Positions 42,874 to 49,926 of a DNA stretch of 64,000 bases are shown piece after piece. The position numbers and the translations under genes were made by a program. Where the stretch lies: assembly GCA_003151515.1 (NCBI GenBank), contig PLXS01000037.1, positions 1-64,000 of the forward strand, written 5' to 3'. Under the pieces are notes generated by a model. That model was not told where the DNA came from. It did not search any database and saw only the letters and a list, made by a program, of their open reading frames with translations. Origin of the DNA: Opitutaceae bacterium. Its GTDB lineage: Bacteria > Verrucomicrobiota > Verrucomicrobiia > Opitutales > Opitutaceae. Position 1 is the stretch's first letter, and every line of letters starts with the position of its first letter.

Positions 42874-42922
42874 TGATCGATTGGTTTTGAGTCGGGTTGG
42901 GAGCGAGAATTGAGCGCAGAAA

Positions 42923-42948
42923 GCCCCGGTAACGCGTGCTACCGAGGC
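42923..42948. repeat. inverted repeat in the glnII leader
   Basis: GGTA (42928-42931) with flanking GCC pairs with TACC and GGC (GCCCCGGTA ... TACCGAGGC), giving an interrupted inverted repeat of about 26 bases. It lies between the candidate sigma-54 promoter and the start codon, so it would be in the 5' untranslated RNA or act as an operator. Confidence 0.35.
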
Positions 42949-42980
42949 AGGCCGCGGACAAAAACTCGACAACGACCTTC

Positions 42981-42996
42981 AGCACCTTACATGCCA
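42981..42996 (-). promoter_or_regulatory. candidate sigma-54 promoter of glnII
   Basis: On the minus strand TGGCATGTAAGGTGCT keeps the -24 GG and -12 GC dinucleotides at the required ten-base separation, and the flanking TGGCA and TGC bases match the TGGCAC-N5-TTGC consensus except at two positions. The transcript would start near 42970, giving a leader of about 97 bases before glnII. Sigma-54 control of glutamine synthetase is classical for nitrogen limitation; a matching activator gene is not in the window. Confidence 0.45.
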
Positions 42997-43077
42997 TAGG
43001 CAACCAGAAGTCGCGCGGCGGGCCGCTTTTGCCGCTCCCGGGCGCGCAAAGCGGCTGCAACGGGAAGGAGGTCGCGC

Positions 43078-43557
43078 TTGCAAGGCCCGGCGGCGGAGCA
43101 AATTGTCGTCAGAAGGCGCCAACCCATGCATGAGATCAAAGACACCGCGCGCGCGCTGGTGCGAATCAGCTTCGACGGACTCGTGCACAAGACGTTCCGG
43201 GGCTACATGGCGAAGGAGCGCTTCGAGAACGAAGTCTGCGCGCTGCGCCGCCTCGAGGAGAAAGGATGCCCGTTCGTCCCCCACCTGCTCGAGGTCGATG
43301 CGCAGAAGCTCAAGATCCTGACGACCAACTGCGGAATGCGGGTGGACCGGCTCAACCCGCAGCGCCAGAAGGAGGTGTTTGACGAGCTTGAGAGGTACGG
43401 GGTCCGCCACGAGGACCGCGAGATGCGCAACATCACCTACCGCACCTCGGACGGCCGCTTCTGCGTCATCGACTTCGAGTTCGCAACGGTCCTTGACGAC
43501 CAGGGCTCGGTCGTCGCGTCGCTCAAGCCGTCCCCCATCCCCTATGAACGGACCTGA
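43078..43557 (+). CDS. minimal protein-kinase-like protein (RIO/Bud32-like)
   Basis: A 159-residue protein that reads as a stripped-down kinase: Lys in VHKTFRGYM, Glu in FENEVCALRRLEEKG, hinge-like KLKILTTNCG, catalytic loop HEDREMRN (HxDxxxxN) and metal-binding DFEFA in VIDFEFATV. The usual C-lobe after DFx is missing, as in Bud32-type kinases. The TTG at 43078 is chosen over ATG 43126 because AAGGAGG lies exactly six bases before it. The gene overlaps the PP2C gene by 14 bases, so it and that phosphatase are probably a reversible phosphorylation pair. Target unknown; an aminoglycoside-type small-molecule kinase is an alternative. Confidence 0.7.
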   Translation: MQGPAAEQIVVRRRQPMHEIKDTARALVRISFDGLVHKTFRGYMAKERFENEVCALRRLEEKGCPFVPHLLEVDAQKLKILTTNCGMRVDRLNPQRQKEVFDELERYGVRHEDREMRNITYRTSDGRFCVIDFEFATVLDDQGSVVASLKPSPIPYERT

Positions 43558-44434
43558 GGGGCCCCGCGTCCAGGAGCAGGCCGGCGGCCGCCCGAACCCG
43601 GACATACTCTGGTCGGGGATGACGCACGTCGGGAGGTTCCGCCCGAACAACGAGGACGCCTTCCTGGCCCTCAAGTTCGACGGGCACGAGGCGACCTACC
43701 TCGGCAAGACGGGCCGCTCCTCCCTCTCGGGGGCCGACTTCGTCTTTGCCGTCAGCGACGGCATGGGCGGGGCGCAGTCCGGCGAATTCGCGAGCAAGAT
43801 CGCCGTGGACCGGATAACGCGCCTGCTGCCCCGCTCCTTCCGCCTGTCCGCGGCGGGGATGAGCAGCGACTTCCAGGACGTCCTGACGGAGCTCGTCGCG
43901 TTCATCCACACGGACCTGATAAACCTGGGGCTCTCGTACTCCGAGTGCGCCGGAATGGGGGCGACGCTCAGCCTCTGCTGGTTCAAGCCCGAATGGATGT
44001 ACTTCGCACACATAGGCGACAGCCGCATCTACCACCTGCCGCGGCAGGGGCGCCTCACCCAGATCACCCACGACCACACGCACGTCGGCTGGCTAAGGCG
44101 CCTGGGCAGGCTGAACGAGCGCGAGGCTCGCACGCACCCGCGCCGAAACGCACTCGCGCAGTCGCTGGGGGCCGGCAACCAGTTCGTCGACCCGCACATC
44201 GGCGCGGTCTCGTTCGGCCCCGGGGACCGCTTCCTCATCTGCTCGGACGGCCTGGTCGAGGGCCTTTGGGACCGGCGCATAGAGGAGCTTCTTCGCACCG
44301 CCCCCTCTCTCGGCGCCGAGCCGTCGGCCGTGCGGCTTCTGGTCGACGAGTCCGTGCGGGAATCGGGGCGCGACAACACGACCGGCCTGATTGTCGAGTT
44401 CAGGGCGCCGGAGGGAGGCGTCCCCCGGCCATGA
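43544..44434 (+). CDS. PP2C-family protein phosphatase
   Basis: A 296-residue PPM-type serine/threonine phosphatase. Family motifs in order: VGRFRPNNEDAF (metal Asp), FAVSDGMGGAQSGEFAS, GMGATLSLCWF, YFAHIGDSRIYHLPRQG, LTQITHDHTHV, GDRFLICSDGLVEGLWD, and the last metal Asp in GRDNTTGLIVEF. An N-terminal tail of about 20 residues (GPRVQEQAGGRP) precedes it. The ATG at 43544 lies inside the kinase gene, and its stop overlaps the next start by four bases, so all three are translated together. It should reverse phosphorylation by the adjacent mini-kinase. Confidence 0.87.
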   Translation: MNGPEGPRVQEQAGGRPNPDILWSGMTHVGRFRPNNEDAFLALKFDGHEATYLGKTGRSSLSGADFVFAVSDGMGGAQSGEFASKIAVDRITRLLPRSFRLSAAGMSSDFQDVLTELVAFIHTDLINLGLSYSECAGMGATLSLCWFKPEWMYFAHIGDSRIYHLPRQGRLTQITHDHTHVGWLRRLGRLNEREARTHPRRNALAQSLGAGNQFVDPHIGAVSFGPGDRFLICSDGLVEGLWDRRIEELLRTAPSLGAEPSAVRLLVDESVRESGRDNTTGLIVEFRAPEGGVPRP

Positions 44435-44787
44435 GGCTCGTCTTCGTGTACGGGACCCTCAAGAGGGGCTGCGGCAACCACCGTTACCTGGAGGGGCAGG
44501 CCTTCGTCGGGACGGCCAGAACGGCCCCCGGCTTCGCGCTGTTCGACGTCGGGGGATATCCCGGCATGGTGCGCGCGCCCGGCGGGGCAAGCGTGAGCGG
44601 GGAAGTCTGGTCCGTCGACGAAGACTGCCTGGCGCGCCTCGACGAGCTCGAGGGCACGGACGAGGGCCTCTACCGCAGGGAGACGGTCCCCCTCGAAGGC
44701 CCCCCAGGCGAAAGCGAAGCGCAGGCCTACGTATACCTCAAGAGCACCGAGGGGCTTGTCGCGCTGGGCGACTCGTGGAGGCAGTGA
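44431..44787 (+). CDS. gamma-glutamylcyclotransferase (AIG2/GGCT)-like protein
   Basis: A 118-residue protein of the AIG2/GGCT fold: the family signature FVYGTLKRGCGNHRYL at the N-terminus, GYPGMV, and SVDEDCLARLDELEG, where the final Glu of the LDELEG segment is the catalytic acid. Members release 5-oxoproline from gamma-glutamyl compounds or split gamma-glutamylamines. It is translationally coupled to the PP2C gene. With glutamine synthetase lying nearby, a role in glutamyl-compound metabolism is possible, but the family is broad. Confidence 0.78.
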   Translation: MRLVFVYGTLKRGCGNHRYLEGQAFVGTARTAPGFALFDVGGYPGMVRAPGGASVSGEVWSVDEDCLARLDELEGTDEGLYRRETVPLEGPPGESEAQAYVYLKSTEGLVALGDSWRQ

Positions 44788-44817
44788 GCTCTCGGGCGGG
44801 GAGCCTGGGACCCGCCC

Positions 44818-46283
44818 TTACGTCTGCGTGAACCGCCTTACCGACGTGAACTTCGCCCTGAAGTGCTCGTCGAGCATCTCGCGAACGCCCGCGGGAACCC
44901 TGGCGACAAGCTCGTCGAGCGACGGAAGCTTGTCGCCGAGGACCGGCGCCTCCGCGTCCCGCGGCCGCTCGGAGGGCGCCCCGCCCACGGCCTGCGCCTC
45001 GGACAGGAACGCGGCCTCCTCGGCCTCGTCCGGCCATTCCATGTCCCCGTTGGCGCCGGAGGCTGCCGCGGCCCCGCCGTTCGCCCCTGGCCCAGGCGAG
45101 GCGAGCCTCGCCTCGAGCCGCTCAATCAGCCCTTTTTTTTTTCGCCGGCGGCCGTGGCCGTCCCCGCCTCGCCGGCCAGGGCGGCCAGCTCCTTGATCAG
45201 GCTGTCGATCGCGCGCGCCCGGCTCGCCTCCACGGCCTTGAGCAGCGTCACCTCGAAGTTGATCTTTTCGGCAAGGCCCAGCTTCACGCTGCCCTCCCCC
45301 TCGCGCAGCCCGTCGAGCATGCGGGTCAGCTGCTCGGTCGTCATCGGGCTGCCCCCGAGCTTCGTGCTGCTGCCTCCCGCCGCGATTGAGTCCAGGAGAG
45401 CGCCCCGGATGACCGCCTGCAGGTCGGTCAGAAGGCGCACGAGGTCGCGGCCCGCGCCGTCGCACTCGTCGACGATAGCCACGATCCGGCGGTGGTCACC
45501 GGCCGCGAGCGCCCCCGCGAGGCCGGCGAGCGTGGCCGCGGAGACCAGGCCGTAGACGTCGAGCACGTCGGCCTCGGCGATCTCGCCGCCGCAGAACGAG
45601 ATCATCTGGTCGAGGATCGACTGCGCGTCGCGCATCCCGCCGTCGGCGAGCCTGGCGATGCAGGCGAGCGCGGCGTCGGCCACCTTCACCTTCTCCGACT
45701 CGGCTATCGCGCGCAGGCGCGCGCTGATCAGGTCCTCGGGGATGGGCTTGAGGTCGAAGCGTTGGCAGCGCGACAGGATCGTGGGGAGGACCTTCTGGAC
45801 CTCGGTCGTCGCGAAAACGAACTTCACGTGGGGCGGCGGCTCCTCGAGCGTCTTCAGGAGCGCGTTGAATGCCGCGGTCGAGAGCATGTGCACCTCGTCT
45901 ATGATGTAGATCTTGTAGCGGCCCTGCGCCGGCGCGTAGCGGGAGGTCTCGCGCAGGTCGCGCACCTGCTCGACGCTGTTGTTCGAGGCGCCGTCGATCT
46001 CGATGACGTCCATGTGGCTGCCCTCCGCGATGGAGACGACGGCCGGGTCGTTAGGGTCGAAGTCGGCCTTGGGCCCCCCGGTGCAGTTGAGGGCCTTCGC
46101 GAATATCCTCGCGATCGAGGTCTTGCCGGTGCCCCTTGGGCCCACCAGCAGGTACGCGTGCGCTATGCGGCCGCGGCTGATGGCGTTGCGCAGGGTGCGC
46201 ACGACATGGTCCTGGCCGACGACGTCCCCGAACGTCTGGGGGCGCCATTTCCTCGCAATGACCTGGTAGCCGCTGGCGGACAA
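44818..46283 (-). CDS. dnaX: DNA polymerase III tau subunit, made by -1 frameshift
   Basis: Full-length dnaX product. Up to the slippery site it is identical to gamma; a -1 slip at A10 (45133-45142) joins it to the frame ending at 44818, adding about 104 residues ([14 protein letters not shown] to [19 protein letters not shown]). That extension is shorter than the E. coli tau domains IV-V, but its end resembles other Verrucomicrobiota DnaX C-termini. Tau binds the polymerase core and, in most bacteria, the helicase, and tethers clamp loader and polymerase. Read without slippage, translation ends at 45126 (separate entry). Confidence 0.8.
45126..46283 (-). CDS. dnaX: DNA polymerase III gamma subunit (unshifted dnaX product)
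   Basis: A 385-residue AAA+ clamp-loader ATPase. Landmarks: [23 protein letters not shown] at the N-terminus, Walker [10 protein letters not shown], Walker [10 protein letters not shown], arginine-finger sensor region [13 protein letters not shown], and a DnaX-specific domain III. The usual zinc-binding cysteine cluster (LNC ... ) is reduced: only one Cys (NCTGG) is seen after the Walker A region. Translation ends just after the slippery run at GEKKKG. TTG at 46283 is preferred because the frame upstream would run through the SRP RNA gene, and [13 protein letters not shown] fits other DnaX N-termini. Confidence 0.85.
   Translation of the reverse strand: MSASGYQVIARKWRPQTFGDVVGQDHVVRTLRNAISRGRIAHAYLLVGPRGTGKTSIARIFAKALNCTGGPKADFDPNDPAVVSIAEGSHMDVIEIDGASNNSVEQVRDLRETSRYAPAQGRYKIYIIDEVHMLSTAAFNALLKTLEEPPPHVKFVFATTEVQKVLPTILSRCQRFDLKPIPEDLISARLRAIAESEKVKVADAALACIARLADGGMRDAQSILDQMISFCGGEIAEADVLDVYGLVSAATLAGLAGALAAGDHRRIVAIVDECDGAGRDLVRLLTDLQAVIRGALLDSIAAGGSSTKLGGSPMTTEQLTRMLDGLREGEGSVKLGLAEKINFEVTLLKAVEASRARAIDSLIKELAALAGEAGTATAAGEKKKG
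45133..45142 (-). promoter_or_regulatory. A10 slippery sequence of dnaX
   Basis: On the coding strand the frame-0 codons are GAA AAA AAA AAG GGC TGA; slipping one base back gives AAA AAA AAA GGG CTG and opens the tau frame. The shape resembles both the E. coli A-AAA-AAG ribosomal slip and the long A run of Thermus dnaX, where RNA polymerase slips. No strong stimulatory hairpin is obvious just downstream. Confidence 0.75.
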
Positions 46284-46309
46284 AGGGTTGATGGAAGGAT
46301 GAAGTGGCC

Positions 46310-46397
46310 AGGCACTCCACGGCACTGGTAGGACGTCGGTACCGTTGCTGCCTTCCGGCCCTGGCGGGGTTCGCGCGCCTGCCCATGCATGGCGCCT
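46310..46397 (-). ncRNA. ffs: signal recognition particle 4.5S-type RNA
   Basis: The minus strand carries the SRP domain IV core: CCAGGGCCGGAAGGCAGCA with the GGAA tetraloop (plus-strand GCTGCCTTCC at 46347-46356), the symmetric and asymmetric loops around it, and closing pairing between AGGCGC near the 5' end and GTGCCT at the 3' end. Length is about 88 nucleotides, the short bacterial type. It binds Ffh and targets membrane proteins to the Sec translocon, useful to a cell with so many membrane proteins. The position directly upstream of dnaX is classical. Ends are estimated from the pairing. Confidence 0.9.
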
Positions 46398-46439
46398 GGC
46401 CGAGGCGCAACATGCGCCGCCCAGCCAGGCGCGCAACAC

Positions 46440-46937
46440 CTAATTCGGGGAAGCCTGCGGCGCGCTCACCGGGCCCGGCTGCTCGTCGAGCCTCTGCTGC
46501 TGCACGCGCTGGCGGACCTGCTGGAGCCTCGCGCGCTGCTGGCTGATCAGGTCCTCGAACCTGGCGCGCTGCTCGGGGGTTAGCATCTCGGCGATCTGGT
46601 CCTGCATGCGCTCGATGAGGAGCGCTGAGTTGAGCTGGACCTCGCGGCGCTCCCTGGCGAGCTGCGCCACGGTGCGCCGGACGATCGGCTGGATCCTGGC
46701 GCGCTGCTCGTCGGTGAGGTCGAGCTGGTTGATGAAGCTGCGCATGAGCTGCGGGCCGACCTGCGCGGGAAGTGCGCCGGCTGGTCGCGCCTGGGCGTAC
46801 GGGAACATCTGCGCCGGGTTGACCCGCGGATGGCGGGCGATCCACCTGACGGCGCCGAGCGTGAAGGCCACGCCCGTCACAAGGCCCGCCACGAAGATGG
46901 CCACGGTTGCCAGGACGACTTGCCAGGTCTTGCCCAT
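46440..46937 (-). CDS. membrane-anchored periplasmic heavy-metal-sensor/CpxP-like protein
   Basis: A 165-residue protein with one N-terminal span (VVLATVAIFVAGLVTGVAF) and a helical periplasmic part with two LTxxQ-like motifs: LTDEQRARIQPIV and LTPEQRARFEDLI, the hallmark of Spy/CpxP/CnrX-type proteins. The C-terminus is a Gln/Arg-rich helix (LISQQRARLQQVRQRVQQQ). Such proteins bind metal or unfolded protein in the periplasm and often feed an ECF sigma factor. It is the third gene of an operon with such a sigma factor, five bases after the second gene. Confidence 0.72.
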   Translation of the reverse strand: MGKTWQVVLATVAIFVAGLVTGVAFTLGAVRWIARHPRVNPAQMFPYAQARPAGALPAQVGPQLMRSFINQLDLTDEQRARIQPIVRRTVAQLARERREVQLNSALLIERMQDQIAEMLTPEQRARFEDLISQQRARLQQVRQRVQQQRLDEQPGPVSAPQASPN

Positions 46938-46942
46938 GGTCG

Positions 46943-47245
46943 TTACGAGGCGAGGTTGACGACCTCGGCGACCGGGTCGTCGCCGGCCGCCACCGGGGAC
47001 TCGTCGGCGAACGCCCCCACGATCGCCGAGTAGTTGAGGCCCATGGCTCCCAGGGCGAGCAGGCACGCGACCAGCGCCGCCTTGAGCGCCAGGCGGCCGA
47101 ATGCGGACGGCTGCGGGCGGCCGGCCTCGAACGCCAGCGCGGCCACCCGGGTCGAGAAGCCAAATGGCGCCGACTCGTCCCCGGCGCCGGGTGCCTTGCG
47201 GGCCGCGGCGACTAGCCTTTCCCATGCCTTGTCGTGTTCACTCAT
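46943..47245 (-). CDS. small single-span membrane protein, possible anti-sigma factor
   Basis: A 100-residue protein with a cytoplasmic N-terminal part (SEHDKAWERLVAAARKAP), one hydrophobic span (LALKAALVACLLALGAMGL) and a short periplasmic tail. Its start overlaps the ECF sigma stop by four bases. The position between a sigma factor and a periplasmic CpxP-like protein is where an anti-sigma factor sits in CnrYXH-type systems, but it has no recognisable zinc-binding anti-sigma motif (no HxxxCxxC), so that role is inferred from context. Confidence 0.5.
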   Translation of the reverse strand: MSEHDKAWERLVAAARKAPGAGDESAPFGFSTRVAALAFEAGRPQPSAFGRLALKAALVACLLALGAMGLNYSAIVGAFADESPVAAGDDPVAEVVNLAS

Positions 47246-47829
47246 GTTCGCTCCCTCTCACTAAGTTCCCTGTAAAAGCGTTGCAACTTCCGTCTCGCCC
47301 TGAAGGCCCGAACCTTGACGAGCGTCCGGTTCCATCCGGTCAAGGCGCTTATCTCCGCGACGCTCTTCTGCTCGAGGTCGAGCATCTGGATGACCATGCG
47401 GTCCTCGGGATTGAGGCGCCCGAGCAGCCTGTGGACGAGCTCCCTGGCGGCGACCGCGTCGTCCGGCGCGACGTCTTGCGATGCCGTGACCGAGTCGAGC
47501 ACCTCGGACTCGCGCTCTGACAGGTCCGCCCAGCGCAGCTCCGGCCGGCGCTTCTGGGCCCGCAGCTGGTCGATGCACGTCGTCACCGCGATCCGGGAAA
47601 CCCAGTGGGTGAAGGGCACGGCGCCCTTGTATTGGTCAAGGCGCGTGAACATCTTCAGAAACACCTCCTGGGCAAGGTCTTCTTCGGCGACCCTGCGCGG
47701 CAGGTGGGCGCGGCAAATGCGGATGACGAGCGGATAGAGGTGCTCCACAAGGTCTCGCGCAGCGATCTGATCGCGCTGGCGCACGCGATCGAGACAGCCA
47801 GCCAGATCAAACGACTGGTCGTCAGCCAT
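47242..47829 (-). CDS. ECF-type RNA polymerase sigma factor
   Basis: A 195-residue sigma-70 family factor of the extracytoplasmic-function group. Region 2 spans about 20-90 (AARDLVEHLYPLVIRICRAHL, ED LAQEVFLKMFTRLDQY, and -10 recognition FTHWVSRIAVTTCIDQLRAQKRR); region 4 about 130-185 (LNPEDRMVIQMLDLEQKSVAEISALTGWNRTLVKVRAFRARRKL). It has the expected linker and no C-terminal extension. Likely responds to envelope or metal stress through the two downstream genes. The promoter lies in the 134-base gap shared with the divergent efflux adaptor, so the sigma factor might also control that export operon. Confidence 0.87.
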   Translation of the reverse strand: MADDQSFDLAGCLDRVRQRDQIAARDLVEHLYPLVIRICRAHLPRRVAEEDLAQEVFLKMFTRLDQYKGAVPFTHWVSRIAVTTCIDQLRAQKRRPELRWADLSERESEVLDSVTASQDVAPDDAVAARELVHRLLGRLNPEDRMVIQMLDLEQKSVAEISALTGWNRTLVKVRAFRARRKLQRFYRELSERERT

Positions 47830-47963
47830 AGCGTTATCGAGTCATCATACGTCACACTCTGCAAGACGCCGCTTGCGGCGGCGCGGTTACCGGCCCTCGG
47901 CGGGTGCGCCGGCCAATCCGCCATTGACCCCCCAAAAGCCGTGTTCTTTAGTGAACTACACGT

Positions 47964-49187
47964 ATGAGCCCATCAAAGGCTGCGCTGGACGCCTTGCGCA
48001 TCGAGCGGGGCCCGGAGAGGCCGGAGAAGCGCGCGCCGCTCGTGCTGGGGCTGGTTGTCCTTTGCGCCGGCCTGGCCGCGGGGGGCCTCTGGTGGGCGGG
48101 GCGCGCCAAGGCTGTCGAGGTGCGCACCGTCGCCGCCCGGGCCTCCGTGGCGCAGGGCGGCGCGCGCACGGTCCTCAACGCCTCGGGCTATGTCACCGCG
48201 CGCAGGGCGGCGACGATCTCGTCCAAGATAACGGCGAAGGTGACCGAGGTGCTCATCGAGGAGGGGGTCAGGGTGAAGGAGGGCCAGGTTCTCGCGCGCC
48301 TCGACGACACGAACGTGGCCGCGAGCCTCAAGCTCGCCCGCGCCCAGCTTGACTCGTCGCGCAAGTCTCTGGCCGAGACGCAGGTGCGCCTCGACGAGGC
48401 CAACACGGACCTTGCCCGGCAGACGGAGCTCATAGCAAAGAACGTCGTCTCGCAGGCCGACTTCGACCACGCGAAGGCGGACGCCCTCGCCTACAAGGCG
48501 CGCCTCGAGCAGCAGTCCTTCGACGTCTCCGTGGCCGAGCGCTCGGTCGCCGTGTGGGAGCAGCAGCTCGACGACACGGTCATCCGGGCGCCGTTCGCGG
48601 GCATAGTCACCTCGAAGGACGCCCAGCCGGGCGAGATGATCTCGCCCATCTCGGCCGGCGGCGGGTTCACGAGGACGGGCATCTGCACCGTGGTCGACAT
48701 GCTCTCGCTCGAGATCGAGATCGACGTCAACGAGGCCTACATCAACCGGGTCGAGCCCGGGCAGCCGGTCGAGGCCACGCTGGACGCCTACCCCGACTGG
48801 AAGGTCCCCTGCAGGGTGATCGCGATCATCCCGACGGCGGACCGCCAGAAGTCCACCGTCAAGGTGCGCATCGGCTTCGACAAGCTCGACCCGAGGATCC
48901 TGCCCGAGATGAGCGTGAAGGTCGCGTTCCGCGAGACGGCAGAGACCGCCGGCGCCGCCGCCGTCCGCGCGGTGGTCGTGCCCAGGGCGGCCGTGAGGCA
49001 GGAGGGCGGCCGCGACATCGTGATCGTCTCCGCGCGGGGGCGCGCGGAGCACCGCCCCGTGACCGTGAGCGGCGCCACCGACGAGGAGACGACCCTGTCG
49101 GCAGGTCTGGCCGAGGGCGAGCGCGTCGTGGTCGACGGACCGAAGGAGATCGCGGACGGAGCCCTTTTGAAGGAGACAAGCCCATGA
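47964..49187 (+). CDS. HlyD/MacA-type periplasmic adaptor
   Basis: A 407-residue membrane fusion protein. N-terminal anchor (LVLGLVVLCAGLAAGGLWWAG), lipoyl/barrel-sandwich halves (ISSKITAKVTEVLIEEGVRVKEGQVLARLDD and VIRAPFAGIVTSKDAQPGEMIS), a coiled-coil hairpin about 115-195, and beta-barrel and membrane-proximal domains to the end. It matches MacA-like adaptors that pair with MacB-type ABC transporters, and the next three genes encode an ATPase and two permeases. Its stop overlaps the ATPase start by four bases. Confidence 0.85.
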   Translation: MSPSKAALDALRIERGPERPEKRAPLVLGLVVLCAGLAAGGLWWAGRAKAVEVRTVAARASVAQGGARTVLNASGYVTARRAATISSKITAKVTEVLIEEGVRVKEGQVLARLDDTNVAASLKLARAQLDSSRKSLAETQVRLDEANTDLARQTELIAKNVVSQADFDHAKADALAYKARLEQQSFDVSVAERSVAVWEQQLDDTVIRAPFAGIVTSKDAQPGEMISPISAGGGFTRTGICTVVDMLSLEIEIDVNEAYINRVEPGQPVEATLDAYPDWKVPCRVIAIIPTADRQKSTVKVRIGFDKLDPRILPEMSVKVAFRETAETAGAAAVRAVVVPRAAVRQEGGRDIVIVSARGRAEHRPVTVSGATDEETTLSAGLAEGERVVVDGPKEIADGALLKETSP

Positions 49188-49891
49188 GCGATGCAGGCGC
49201 GGCAAACGGAGCACTTGTGGATGTCCGCGACGTGGAGAAGGTCTTCCACCGCGGTTCCGAGGAGATCCACGTCCTTAGAGGCGTGAATCTGCAGGTGCCC
49301 TCGGGGGAGTTCCTAGCGCTCATGGGGCCGTCGGGCTCCGGCAAGAGCACGCTCCTGAACCTGATCGGGGGCCTGGACCACCCGACCCGCGGGACCGTGA
49401 GCATAGCCGGCGAGAGGGTCGACCAGCTCTCGGACCGCCGGCTGGCGGCGTGGCGCGCGCGCCACGTGGGCTTCGTGTTCCAGCTCTACAACCTGATCCC
49501 GGTGCTGACGGCCGAGCGCAACGTCGAGCTGCCCCTGCTGCTCACGCACCTCTCGAAGGCGGAGCGCAGGAAGCACGTGGAGACCGCGCTGGAGGCCGTG
49601 GGCCTCCAGCACCGCGCGCAGCACTACCCGAGGCAGCTCTCCGGCGGCGAGCAGCAGAGGGTCGGGATCGCCCGGGGCATCGTGACGGACCCCACCCTGC
49701 TCCTGTGCGACGAGCCGACCGGCGACCTGGACCGCAAGGCCGGCGACGAGATCCTGGGGCTGCTCTCGGCGCTCAGCCGCGAGCACGGCAAGACCATCAT
49801 CATGGTAACCCACGACCCGCACGCGTCGGCGCGCGCGGCCCGCACCGTGTACCTGAACAAGGGCGAGCTCACCCGAGAGCCGAAGGACTAG
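49184..49891 (+). CDS. LolD/MacB-type ABC transporter ATPase
   Basis: A 235-residue nucleotide-binding subunit of the LolD/FtsE/MacB group. Walker A GPSGSGKST, Q loop VFQLYNLIP, signature LSGGEQQRVGIARG, Walker B LLLCDEPTGDLD, His switch VTHDP. A longer open frame upstream is a shadow of the adaptor gene. It forms an operon with the adaptor and two FtsX-like permeases, so it likely drives export of a lipoprotein, peptide or antibiotic-like molecule across the inner membrane; the cargo is unknown. Confidence 0.88.
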   Translation: MSDAGAANGALVDVRDVEKVFHRGSEEIHVLRGVNLQVPSGEFLALMGPSGSGKSTLLNLIGGLDHPTRGTVSIAGERVDQLSDRRLAAWRARHVGFVFQLYNLIPVLTAERNVELPLLLTHLSKAERRKHVETALEAVGLQHRAQHYPRQLSGGEQQRVGIARGIVTDPTLLLCDEPTGDLDRKAGDEILGLLSALSREHGKTIIMVTHDPHASARAARTVYLNKGELTREPKD

Positions 49892-49926
49892 CGGAGCGGG
49901 GACGCGCCCCGAGGACGAACAGCACC

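Noticed and set aside
44818..45465. Separate gene in the tau frame
   Set aside because: Its first half is a shadow of dnaX; only the part after the A10 run has sense, as the tau extension.
46284..46439. Longer dnaX start at 46439
   Set aside because: It would run through the SRP RNA gene and add a basic, unrelated sequence.
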